Assembly (NCBI GenBank): GCA_039566865.1
Contig: CM076960.1
Location: 13,864,501-13,928,500 of the forward strand
Direction of reading: 5' to 3'
Length of the DNA: 64,000 nucleotides
From: Aurelia coerulea
Lineage: Eukaryota > Cnidaria > Scyphozoa > Semaeostomeae > Ulmaridae
Part shown: positions 44,272 to 57,200 of the stretch, one piece after another
How the letters are laid out: every line of letters begins with the position of its first letter
Numbering within the stretch: position 1 is the stretch's first letter
Position numbers and translations under genes: made by a program
Notes under the pieces: model-generated
The model's input: only the letters and a program-made list of their open reading frames with translations
Told to the model about the DNA's origin: nothing
Databases searched by the model: none

Positions 44272-44597
44272 AGGGGCTGGGTCACGTAAAGTAAACAAAC
44301 TTCTTTCGAAAAGGCGATTTTCCAGTTTTTTTGACAGGCCATATCACACAGATTTTCCACTATTTTTCTCAAAATGAAAGTGCTATTTTGAAGATGAACT
44401 CTTGAACTTCAGAGAGAAACAAAGGAAACAACAATATCTTGTAAGATTGAAAAGATATTGATGGATTTTTAGAAGTAACTTTATCGTGGATACACCCCAT
44501 CCACCAAAATCTGTGCAGAACACAATGGGCGCGTGCGGGCAACAATATAGATTTGTAAAGATAACAGATTTGTTTACGGTTACGTGACCCAGCCCCT
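44272..44597. mobile_element. 326-bp MITE with TTAA duplication (Kolobok-like)
   Basis: Ends AGGGGCTGGGTCACGTAA and TTACGTGACCCAGCCCCT are exact inverses, flanked by TTAA on both sides. An AGGG start with TTAA fits Kolobok; piggyBac is the alternative. It is inserted in a family G MITE remnant (44190-44270). Confidence 0.8.
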
Positions 44598-44702
44598 TTA
44601 AGCAGAAAATGTAAGATTGTCCAAAAAGAAAAGAAAATTGCTTTTTGATGAAATGGGTCCAAATCATGAGTGCAAGAGAACATACATATCAGCGAGTATG
44701 CC

Positions 44703-45118
44703 ACCTTGTACTAGGTCAATGTAATGGGTCTACTGCATTCATACTTTCAGGAGATTCTTCAAGTTTCCTGCAGAAATGAGAAATTGTATATCAACAGGTA
44801 AGGGGTTCTTGTTGCCAATAACGACTGTTGCAATAGGTTGCAATGTTTCTACGAACAAGCGGACAAGCGGACAGCTGTATTATTGCCTCGTTTTGATTTT
44901 ATGGGAGACGCCCTCTGCTCGCGATAGACTTGCTACATTAATGGTTGTTTCTTTCCATGTCTGACCCGTCACTTACGACGGTTTACGACGGCAGCACCAT
45001 AAATTCAATTCAATGAACGCGAGTGACGTGGCATTTTTGTTGTCAGTATATGTTTTGGAGTCAAGTCAAGTCATTTCGATCTGGCCTAAAATGGTAATGG
45101 GCGCCAAATTCTGCTTCC
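44703..45118. repeat. Right arm of the inverted repeat, ending at the RP2 5' end
   Basis: It ends about 55 bp before the RP2 start codon, so it contains or overlaps the presumed RP2 5' UTR/promoter. A short insertion (about 44765-44805) is absent from the left arm. Confidence 0.85.
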
Positions 45119-45173
45119 TATTGGAGTCGAGAAAACCGTAAATTTGTCATCAGTATACATTGCTTGGTACGAA
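45119..45173 (+). promoter_or_regulatory. Immediate RP2 upstream region
   Basis: The unique 55 bp between the inverted-repeat arm and the start codon. An inverted CCAAT word (attgg) lies at 45120-45124. The start codon context is acgaaATGG, with purine at -3 and G at +4. No TATA box is evident. Confidence 0.35.
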
Positions 45174-45244
45174 ATGGGTTGCTTGCAGTCCAAGAATGAA
45201 GATGTTCCCCGAACCTCAAACGAACAAGAGCATGTTTACAGCTG
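45174..45244 (+). CDS. RP2: RP2 exon 1: lipid anchor
   Basis: It encodes [20 protein letters not shown] then VYS and two bases of Trp, donor gtaaaag. The start was chosen by the MGC anchor and the YSW junction that matches human RP2 residues 27-29. Confidence 0.88.
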
Positions 45245-48200
45245 GTAAAAGTTTAAATTTGCATAAAATATGATCATGTTTTTAAATATGATGTGCACAA
45301 AAACCATCTTCACAACAAATTTACAACGGCCGTTGTCATTAACAGTAAAATCCATGTATGAGAAGGCCTAAAGGAAACATTATGAACCCTAATAAATAGC
45401 AAACGAGAGACAATCATTTTGTCCAAAATGCTTGCAAAATTTCTGTAGTAGGTTTAGAGTGGTTTCGGGTATTATGGGATGTCGGGTATTTAATTTTCTA
45501 TTTTGGGACATTATTCAGTAAATGAAGCTTAGCTGCCTCTGGATGGGAAAGAAACTTTTTAATTTCATTTGGTTCAAGTCTTCATACCTCTTCTGCCATA
45601 TTTTGATCGAGGTTAGGCTGCTGTAGCATTTGGTGTACTCTCCATAATCATATAGCTGAAATCGCTGATAATGAAGGACATCAGACGAAAGTGATTTCTG
45701 GCTGCCATTTTCTTGAGATATCTCAAACATTAACCAGTATACAAACAATAGAAATAGCTTAGTTCCAAAATACCCGGCAGTGTTCCATAATGCCCAACTC
45801 AACCCGTGTTCATATTTTTGTCTTGGTTATCAACAACCAACGTTTCAGAATCAGGGCATACTTTTTTTTCTATCAAGATTAAAAAACTACAATATTTATA
45901 CTTACAACACTGTACCATCCATAGTGAAGAAAGACATGAAGTCACAGGGTCTTCACTATGGATGGTACTTACAATTCAAATTAATTTTCAATACACAAAA
46001 CAAAGAACAAAAACGACAAAATTAAAGATTCATTACACAAAACAGACAACAAGACAACAAAGCTAAGGCAGATTACTGGTTAAAAAGGAAGATTTGAACT
46101 TTTAAACTCGTAGTGTAAAACGAGAAAAAACAAATTTCAGGGCATACTGATGAAACATTAGAGCATGCTTAGGCCTAATTGCTAATACCAAGTGTGGCCA
46201 AATGTGTCATGAATTATGTTCACAATTAATTTTTTTCTCCGTGAAGTGTTCCATAATACCCGAAACTACTCTAAGCATAAACAAAATGTTTTTTCATGAC
46301 AAGTTGCACACATTTTGGCACACAGAAAGAGGCCTAGGCCTATATAATAGCTGCAAAGATAGCTAAGAATGTTAATGGACAGTATCCGTTAGTATTCTTA
46401 AGAATGCAACATTGTTGTCAATTTTTCAACTCTTTGACACAAAAATATTGTGTTTCTTTTCTTTCGTGAAAACTTTTCTATTAATTAATGGCACCTCTGC
46501 TCTGGAGAGACCATTATTATGGAAACAATAACAAGGTTTTTTTTTTTTTTTCAGTTCAGTTCAGTTTTTATTTTTTAAATTCCACTGCATACAATTTATC
46601 AATAACAAGACTACAGGAGGAGCTCTCTCAGTAGTTAGACTAATCGAGGAGAGACCACCCCCTATTATGAAAAGTATCTCATATAAAATTGATTTCTTTA
46701 ATTGACATTATGATGTTGACAAAACTACTTGATGGGCAGATGGTGACATTTTTGATATCCACTTTTCCAAAATTTAGTAATTAGTTTCAAATAGGAAGGC
46801 TTTGATTTTTTGGCGAAAACTATTAACAGATGGAGATTGTTTTATTTCCACAGGAGTGTCATTCCAGTATTTAGCTCCACAATAACGCACTGACCTAAGA
46901 CCATATTGCAGGGTATTTTTTTGGGTTAGGAAAATATTATTTTTGATGACTTGCCGAGTACCATGTTGATGAACAGACCCAACTAACTTAAAGAAAGAGT
47001 GAAAACAAGAAGGAGAGATCTTATTTACACATTCATATACAAAACTAAGCAATTTCAGGTGAAAGAGATCTTGTAGTTTTAGAATCTTCAAGTCTGAAAA
47101 GATGGGTGTAGAAGGTGCAGTAAAGTGTTCAAATGAAATTGCCCTTATGGCCCTTTTCTGTAACAACAACACTGGATTGATATGTGTCTCATAAGTAAGA
47201 CCCAAACTAAAATACCACATTGGAGGAAAGGTGAAAACAAAGAGTTGTAAAGACAGACCAAAACATGAATGGGTAAGAAGTGTCTCACTTTGAAAAACAT
47301 ACCACACGTTCTGGCCAATTTTTTAGACAGTTCAGTCAAGTGATACTTCCATGAAAGGCTTTCATCTAAGAGAACACCAAGAAATTTGACATAACAACTC
47401 TGCTTGATAGGAAGCTTTCCAATTTTGATATTTACAGATTCAGGAGAAGTATGCTGAGGAGACTTAAACATTATGAAATTGGTTTTGTCAATATTTAGTG
47501 ACAGCTTGTTAACATCAAGCCATATCTTCACTTTTTTTAGTTCCTTACTACACTTTGAAGCTGTTTAAGGCTTTCAGCTTCATAATAGATGTTAGTATCA
47601 TCAGCAAATAAGTAAAAGGATAGTTTAGAAGATGCAAGAGGTAAATCATTAATGTAAAGTAAGAAAAGGAGAGGACCAAGGACAGAACCCTGTGGAACCC
47701 CACAGGTAACACTGAGATGACTGGAGTTAGGTTGCACTGACCTTTTGATGCTATCCCTGCTGATTTACACTGGGGGTGTTTTTAGATTAAATTTTTAACT
47801 TTTATTAATTTACCCGCGCAAAGCATAGAAAAGGGCTTCTAAATGGCGGCTGTGGAGGCGATTATGCATGGAGTAATTTCAGTTTTTCATAGCATCCACG
47901 CTGGAAAACACACAGTCATGTTATTAAGTCTTGCTTAAAATTTGCCAGTTGCCAAATACCAATGGCAGTGTTCTCTCATCACCAGGGCCAAAGTTTGGGA
48001 TTTCAAATGCACTGGCCAAATTTGCACTCCTGCAGCAACCGAAATAGTTGGGGGTTAGAGAAAAATATTTAGATTTTTTCTCCACAAACCAGTGCACTCA
48101 ATGTCCATGGCAGAGACAGACATCCCTGTCATGAAGTAAAAGAGCATGGTACCATTTTAAGTTGTGTGTGGGCGGGTGAAAGAAATTGCAAAACCTTACA

Positions 48201-51200
48201 AAATGCCAGATCTTTACCACGCCTTTCTGCATTGCCTTCTGCTTCCAAATGCGAAGGCACCATGTCACAATTTTGGCTTTTAAACTGAATGTGAAAACCA
48301 AATCGAAAGATTTTCAAACCTATTGTCTACGAAACGCATACTGCGAAAGATTGACTGCTTTGTTGGTCAATCTATTTCTACGCTCCTAGCAAAAGTATTC
48401 TTTTGAAAACCTACCAAATGCGAGGCAGGCAGTGTTTTTAAATAATTCGAAATGTGAATAAACAATCTTCTGGGAATTGAGTGATACGTGTTTTTAACGC
48501 ACGTAACAATGAACAAATTTATCCTTTGATTTCTATTGCTCTTCCTTTCCATTGGGTTGTTTGGGCATTATTGTCCTGCAGTATTTTCCGGACACGCTAG
48601 TTGTCGTTGATTTGATGTGCAAAACGCTAGTTGGGAATTCTTTTACATTTTATTAGGTTGACTTTTGCATGCTGATTTGTATAGTTTTCATCGGCATCAT
48701 TCTGCGTCCCTTGCATGTCTGACAAGTTGAATATTTTTAACCATGTTATTGCCAGAAGCAAAATTGATACGGTCATTTCAAATGCACGCAGGGTCACTGT
48801 TTGTTTATCATGGATTTAAAGTTAGCAGGTGCTTATTTTAAAAACTCAAGATATGTGAAAAAGTCAAGCAAGAGATGGAGAACATGCAAATTAGATACAA
48901 GTTTGCTTTGCGGTTGATGGATTTAGTGTAACGGGTTTCATGAAAAGATCGTCTAGAAAATACCGCCGTCCGGAAAATACCACCAATACTCTAGCAATAA
49001 CAAACATACAAACCTGGTGCATGCACAATAACTCCTGGGCTTGTTTTTTCTTGAGGACTACTTCAGGTAAAATATTTATCTTGGGGGTGTTCAGAAGGGC
49101 AATCTAAGGGAAAGTCGTGGTGTTTTTACAGTAAGTACTTAATCCTAAAAGGTGCTAACCATCTACTGTAATCTCTTTTGGTAATTCTGCTCCTCAGTAA
49201 TAAGATCTGTGTATAATTTGTGATCCATCACTCTTGTGATACTACCAGTGCATGTGCCTGTGTGCTTGCGTGTTATTTAGGTGTGTCCCGCTGAAAGCCC
49301 TGCATGCAAACTCTTCCCTAAAAATTGAATTATATCATGCCTTTTCTGTTTCAGGGACAGACCAGACAGACCTGATCCAGCTGATTTTACAATTGAAAAT
49401 GAAGAAGGCAGTACCACAGGAAGGCTTCCTGGAAAAATTGATGGCCAGCAATTCATGATTAGAAATTGCAAGGTAAGACTCACTGCAAAATTGCGCTTTT
49501 CCATGGTAATCAAATCTTTCAGTAATAAAAACCAGTACCCTTGGGTATCGTCTCCAAAATATGTTATTTTAATTTTTATACAAATTGATACAAATTCAAG
49601 TGTATCTGGGGAAGGGTGCATGCCATTTTTTTAAAAAGATAATACAATTTGTTAAACTGTTTGTTGATTTTCTGAAGGAAAGTTAAAGTAAAAGATAAAA
49701 CGAATTTGTCTCTGCAAGGAAGATCACAGAAGCCATGAAAGTTTTAAAACTTGTGGCCAGCTCAGTTCTTTTCAAATGCACAAGAACGGTGCAAATAAAT
49801 ATTACTTTATTTCTTTGAACGAGTGACCTTCCATTTCCTTCAACTCCTTCAACTTTGAGGTGGAAATATAAAAGCGAAGAAATCAAATTCATTTCAATGC
49901 ATACATACATACATACATACATCATTTATTTTATAAAGCAGGTTGAAAAATGGCAGCCTCGGGATGGCTGATGTGGACCTGCAAATTAAAGTTGATAAAT
50001 GAAAGGAAAACTTAAAAAATTTTAAATTACAAGTTCTAACATTAATAATATATAAAATCTTCACATCTGTTTCTCACACAAACTGTCCCTTTAGAAAAGT
50101 TTAGCATTCTCAGTTTGTCTCTATCTTCTTTTAGTTTTGTCCTAAAGATCTGTTTACTATTCGCTTCTTTAATATTGTTCGATATTTCATTCCAAATAAG
50201 GATTCCCCTGTAGTTAAAAGTGTATCTTTGAAATTCAGAGTTCAGTCTTGTTACTTCTAATTTTCCTTCTCTTCTATTCGATTTTCTGAAAACGCTTCCC
50301 AAGCTGTGTTCATATTCCTCCTCCAATATCTTATACATTTCAATTGCTACTTTTCTCTTGTATATGTGAATAATGGGGTCCCAGCCTACTTGATCAAGAA
50401 CTCTGTTACTCTCAATTGTCCTTGGTATGTTCTTTATTAATCTTGTCGCCCTTACATGTTGTTTTTCAATTTTTTCAAATTTATTTTGTGTGCATGTACC
50501 CCATACAAGCATTCCATATGTTACTTTTGGGATCACCGTTTTGTAATAGATTTCTTCAAGTGTTTTGGCGGGTAAGAAACTGGCCTTTCTTAACATGGCT
50601 ATCATTCCTGAGTACTTTTTATAAACCTTGTCAATGTGTGAATTCCAATCCAATTTATTGTCTATATATACCCCTAGAACCTTGGATACTTCTTTATATT
50701 CCACCATCCTTTTTCCTATTTTAACTGGTGCGAGAGGGCCAGTAAACCGCTTTCTTTTCATGATCATTGCTTCTGTTTTGTCTACATTTACTGTCATCTT
50801 GTTTGTGACACACCAGTTATTTATTTCTTTTGCTAAATCATTCAGCTTACAAACACATTCATCTACACTTTTCCCATTTACGAAAGCTGTTACATCATCT
50901 GCATATAAATGTATTTCCCCTGTTGATGTTATATCAGGCAAGTCATTCATATACACTGAAAAAAGTCTTGGTCCTAACAGTGACCCTTGAGGCACTCCAT
51001 AGGCAACTGTTTTCAACTCAGACTTTACCCCATTTAGCTCTACGTATTGTTGTCTGTTTTCTAAGTAGCTCTCAATCATCTGATATAATTGGCCCGTGAT
51101 CCCTGCTGCTATCAATTTCTGTTTAAGTATGACATGGTCTACACAATCAAACGCTTTCCTGAAGTCAATGAAGAGTACCCCAACTACTTCTCCTTCACTC

Positions 51201-54200
51201 ATATGCCTTTTCCACGTTTCAGTTAGATACAGGAGAATTGACTCCGTTGATTTACCTTTAGCGTAGGCCCATTGGTTTCTATGTCTTGTCCTGTCAATTT
51301 GTTTCTCCATACCATCGCATATCACTGACTCACTAATCTTGCTTGGGATGGATAGCATTGTCAGGGGCCGATAGTTTCCTCTCTCTGCTCTTTCGCCTTG
51401 TTTATGTGCTGGTTTCAATTTTCCAATTTTCCACTTACTTGGGTACTTTCCTTCGGTATATCCCATGCGACATATATTTGCTATGGGAAAACTCAACTCC
51501 TCGGATGCTGTTTTTAGTTCTCTTGTTGTTATTTCGTCTGGTCCGCATGCTTTCCGTACGTTGAGCTTTCTTAGCTTCTCTGCAACGGCCTTTTCGGTGA
51601 CTTCAATATGTCCTGTTGTCGGAGTAACCCTGTGTATGTACTCATTTGGTGATTTTTCAATTTCATCGAGATTCTTCGCCAGTTTCTCACCAATATTTGC
51701 GAAAAATTCATTCATAAGGCCTGCTTTTTTACTGTCATCAAACACAAGCTCTCCATCCTCATTTTTTAGGGGCCCAATAATTTTCTCTTTTTTCCCTTTC
51801 GTTTTTGTAAGCATTTTGATTGTATTCCAGAAGTTGGCGCTCCCCTCGGTTGCTTCTTTCATCTTTTCGTTCCAGTATCTGGCCTCTGCTGCTCGTAACT
51901 CTCTCTTGACTTCGTTTCTCAGCTTTTTATATGCATATCTATCATCAGGATTTTTTGTTTTGTTTGCTTTTATCAGCTGTTTGTATCGTTGATTCATAAG
52001 CTTCCTTATTTTGCTGTTCATCCATGGAAGTGAATTTGTACGTACCTTGGCTTTCCTTTTTGTTAAATTATCTTTAACAATATTTGTATAAAGCATTTCA
52101 CTCATCCAAAGGTTGTCATCTACATCCTCAAAGATATTGCAAGAATGCCAAGGAGCCCTTTTGATGTCTTGTTTGAATTTATCTGCCTTGAATTTTTTCC
52201 AGTCAGTTATAAATTTAATCTTGGGTGTGATTTTGGGCTTTGTAACTCTTACCAATGCATATATCATCCTGTGATCAGCTATTCCAGTGTCCATCACTCC
52301 ACTTTTCATGATTTTCTCCTCATTATTTACAAGTATAACATCAATAAGAGTTTCCGTTGTTTCTGTTACCCTTGTGGCTTTTTTGATGACATTTTTTAGG
52401 TTGTATCCACTCATGCTTGATTTTAATTTTTTTTTTTTTTTTTTTTTACCATCTCTGTCGTTTTTCTTACTCAAATCACTATTCAGGTCACCCATTATAA
52501 ACAAGTGGTTCCTCTTCTCTCTAACAATTTCAACTTGTTGCTCAAAATCTTGATAAAAATCTCTGTCGTCTGGTGGCCTGTACATTACAGCAATTGCAAT
52601 ATTCTGAGAATGCAGCTTCAAATCTGCCCATATCACCTCGGCTTCACCTTTGCTTTCCACACGAAGCTCCATTTCTGTTATGTCTAGATTCTCCTTGTAG
52701 TACATTACACAGCCACCCCCATCATTTCTGGATCTGTCTCTACGAAGGGTCTTGTAGCCCTCAATTTCAATGGCTTCATCATCGGTTTTACTGCTCAGTT
52801 TGGTTTCTGTTATTCCAAGAATATCAATTTGTGTTGCTTCTATCAGGACTTTAATGTCCTGTATTCTTGATACACACATCAATCCATTTACATTTATATG
52901 GGCCACCTTCAAATAGTCCTTTGTATTAGCAAAACATTCCTTCAGATCTTCTATGTATCTATCTGATATATTTGCTCGCGATATCTCTGCCCTGTTGGAT
53001 ACAATATGGCCAAGGCATGCAGGGCATGTCCAGTCTGGATTTAAGTCTTTAACCAGCCTTTGATACACTCCTAGCTCTATTTTTCCACACTTTTCACCAA
53101 TATGGCATTTCATTTGGCACTGTTTACATTTGATGGCTCGATGGCGAGTAGCCACTGGTTTCTTACATACTGAGCAAGGGTTTTTTATCGGTCCAGGGTT
53201 CATTTGGATATCCCCGGAGAGTAAAATATGTTCCGACTGGTTGTATTCAATTTGGAAATTGGCCATGCAGCTCATATTGCCATAGTAACGTATTCTAGAT
53301 TTCATGAATCTTCGTTTTCTGCCGCTTGACGAAAGTTTGCAGTGTCAAGGTCAAACCATGCCTAAATTTAGGCCCATTTGCCACGAGGCGAAATCTCGTC
53401 GAATCTTTGCAATCCTCGGTTCTTGTCAATAATCTGTGGTTTCTTTTTCTTCTTATACCCTGTCTTGATGAAACAAGCAATGTATTTTCGGTAATAAGAG
53501 CAATTAGCAAGCAATACACCAGAAACTTTGATCTCAGACTCGTACAACGTGACGCCATGTTTAATTCAATTCAATCTGCTCGTGGCAACATCAATGAAGG
53601 GCTTTGCATCACAAAAACAGTGTTTTTCAAAAGATGCTTTCCAAAATCTGATTGGAAATGGAACACTCAAAAATCTATCATGAACCCCAGAAATTAACGA
53701 AGAAGTTTTGGACAAAGAGATGATATGTAAATAATTTGGCTGTTCTCCCTTTTTGTAAACTTGCTCATATGTGTTGCATATACATATTTGATTTGGATGA
53801 ACTGTACACTGTCCTTCGGAATTGTATATGAATCTTGTTAAAAATCATACAAATCAAAGTGTGTGCAAGAACGGTACTGTAAGGTTAAAACTTCCCCATG
53901 CAAAGTTGATGCAAATATTTGGAGACAACTACCCCTTACCAGCTGACCCGAAAGAGCTTCACAAGCTGCATCATGCCTTGCATACCTACACATTGGTCAT
54001 CATCCTTCTCCGCCTTTGGCAGATTGGGCATCAACACAAGATACCTGTCACATAAATTTCTATCTTTGACAGCTGTGTTGAATGACTTCAGATTTTGTCC
54101 AGTCCTCCAATTGCAGATGTTGTCTTGCCAACGTTTTGGTTGCTTTCCTCTGCTTCTTCTTCCTTCTATCATTCTCTCTAGGAAGATTTTGCTTTGCACC

Positions 54201-57200
54201 TTGAGTAGAGCATTGGGTGTGACTGTTTTGCTTCAAGACTTTGAATTTAATTGTGGATGTGATGGGAATGAGCTTTGTTGTACGAAGAAGGTCTTCAATT
54301 GGCATATGATTAGGCAGTCATTTTTTTGTCATGAATCTCATCATAAGATTTTGGAAAACGGCTATATAGTTTTTGCAAGGATTTTAAGGTCCAGTTAACA
54401 CACTCTAGTCCATTGAGTGCCAGAGAAATGACTAATCTGTGACTAATAATGACTAATGTCCTTTTTGATATTAGTGCTGCTTTATTCTTTTTAAAAGATG
54501 CCCATCCTAGGCCATGGTGATGCTAGATGGTGGCCAGTCCATCATTTTTTCAAGGAGAATTTATCACCTCTAGGTACCGGGTGTCCCAAAAAAGTACTCC
54601 CGTTTGAAAAATCACCAAAATTTGATTACACGACCGATCTTTAATTTTCTTTTTTTGTCAAGTAGATCAAGGCCAAATTATTTTCCCAGACCAGCTAATT
54701 TTGTAATGGGCTTAAAAATGAACAACTTTAAGCTCTTTTTAGGGCTCCCTGGTTTTGAATCATACTGCAAAGAAGCACTGATGATTGCCAGAGCAATTTC
54801 TTTGTGGATGTAAAGCATCTTGTTTGGTCATAAATGATTGAATTAAATGTGCACTATCATTGGAGACTTCAATGATGACAACAAATCTGAAAATTTAGAC
54901 TCGTAGGCTAGATTGAGTATGTTGCTTAAAAACTATAGCCCAAAGTAAGGTTTTTCAACCTGTAATTGTTCAACCTTGTTGTATCAAAAGCAAACATTTT
55001 ATCATCTATAAATATTTTGGGTCTTTGGCAAAACAAGCCAGAAAGGAAATTTTATCAAAGGTTCGATAACTGATTTTTGATGATTTCTTAAACAGGAGTA
55101 CTTTTTTGGAGACACCCAGTAGATAAATTCAGTTACTTGGTGTGATTTGATTCATATAGATTGTAAGATCAAGGTTTGTGTTAATTTTATCACTTGTCAT
55201 GCACTTGGTTTTTGAGACAATAATTTTTTACGCAGACTTCGGCGGCATATTTAGCTAGGAGATGAAGGAATCTGTGTAGCTGGTATCAGGAGTTACTTAA
55301 GATAGTGATGTTGTCTGGATAACTCAGGCTGGGAAGAATGCAGCCACCAACGGAGAAGTCAGATGGGCATTCATTTTCAACTTAAAGCACAAGTGCCAAT
55401 GACGATGCAGAATGGGATAGCAGATAGAACATCACCTTGTTTAAGTCAGTTCAGAGTATCGATGCAGTGTGACGCTTCAATATCTGTTTTGATATACCAT
55501 GTACAGGCCAAGTTTTAGCCTTGTAGCAGGGATTATGACCTTGTTATGACCTTGTACTAACCTTTGAAGAAAATTACAAGGCTATCAGTAAGATTCCAAG
55601 TTACAACTAGTCTAACACAAGGTTTCCACGAGGTTTCCACAAGGCTAATTAGCATTTTTCAAGCCATTTACAAGGTTACAGCAAGGCTGCTTTCCTAGGC
55701 TAGAACAAGGTTACAAGACCATAACTTGAGGCTTGTACATGGCTATTACATGGCCTTGTATTTTCGTACAAGATGCTTTGAGTTGTCATAGGATTGTTTC
55801 AGAAGTTGACAATAGGATTCGTTTTCTTTTCCCACATGTTATGGGTACCTTGGGAGGCTCTGCTTCGATGTATGCTGCCTGTGGGAGTGTCATCTTAAAC
55901 TTTGCTGTTTTGTTATACAGCTTCTCAAATTCCATTATTCATGTATCCATTGCCCGTCTCTTTAAGCTTGAATCTCTAAAAATCACTGAATGCCTCATCT
56001 GCTTCAGACCACTGATCTTTCTTAAATATTTTGTCCATACACTCCATCGCTTTTTTCACACCATCATTTCCTTTCAATTCATCTAGACTCGAATCACTGA
56101 ACACTTTATCCCGTATGTTACTGCTACCTTTCTCTGGCAAAATAGAATCATTCAGCATTAGCTTATTTATTACGAGTGGGCTACCCTAATTGGAGAATTA
56201 AAATGTGCCCCTGCCTGGGATCGAGCTCGGGATCTTCACGCCGAAAGTTTCTCAAACAATTTCACTGCGCAACTCAAGCGCAATGAATGTTGTAGAAATC
56301 TGAAGTCATTCAGATCCCTGGTCCTACTCCAGGACAGAAGCAATTTTTTGTTTTTTCGTAATTCTGCATTAAGCCTTCATCAGAGTCATGCATACGTATA
56401 TAGAATCATTCGTCATTAGCTTAGTGATAAATGTATTTATCTGGCAAGATAGAGCTACCGCTAAACCCTGCTTGGCCTTTTTTATAGGTTAACTAACATA
56501 ATGCTCAAATCTGTAAAAAGGTTAGTGTAAAATTCTATCACAGTTTTCTTTGAAATAAATGGCTTGGAAGGAAGTCAGGGTTTTTTGCTGTAAATCTGCC
56601 TTGGAAATTTATTGATATCTTGATTCTTTTCAAATTGGCGGCATTTATTAAATTTGAGGTTATGACTTCATCCAATTTCTAAATCCTAAACCAGAAAAGC
56701 TACAGATTCCTGCTTTCCACAATATTGTAGACCTTCCTAAACTATCGTTTTCTTGAATGTTATATCATTTTTCCTTTATTAGTTTAGGATTTACGATGAT
56801 TTAAATTTTTTCAAAATTTTCCATTTTTTTTTAAATAATTAAATTGCCGCCATTTTGAAAAAAATCAAGATATCAAAAAACGTCAACAGCAGATTTATTG
56901 CGAGCTACCATAAGTTCCATTCAAGCCATTCAATTCAAAGCAAAATGTCATAGAATTTTACACCCACCTTTTTAAATATTTGACAGATTTGAGCCCTATG
57001 CTCTGCTAACTAACTGTGTGACTTGCTCTCTACATCAAATGCCGGTGTGGCTTTGTAGGCTGATGCCATTCTCACTCTTGCTTCTAACGTGAACATGAAC
57101 TGCTTTTCATGCACTCAAATTACCCTCTGCTACCATGAAAAGTTAATACACAATAAATAGTCACTGAGTTGGTTTACACCTGTTTCCATTGACTACAAAC

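Larger units (their letters stand above)
49897..53560 (-). mobile_element. Full-length or nearly full-length CR1/L2-type LINE in RP2 intron 2
   Basis: The element is antisense to RP2. Its 3' end (left side) is a (TATG)n run at 49899-49921 instead of poly-A, as in CR1/L2. It carries one intact 1087-aa ORF plus a short overlapping upstream ORF. The exact 5' end is not defined. Confidence 0.85.

Noticed and set aside
44369..44704. 94-111-aa minus-strand ORFs
   Set aside because: They span the TTAA-flanked MITE and its flanks.
50416..52854. Several 80-175-aa plus-strand ORFs inside 50042-53305
   Set aside because: Antisense shadows of the LINE ORF.
53326..53697. 123-aa plus-strand ORF
   Set aside because: It overlaps the LINE 5' region on the opposite strand and shows no family features.
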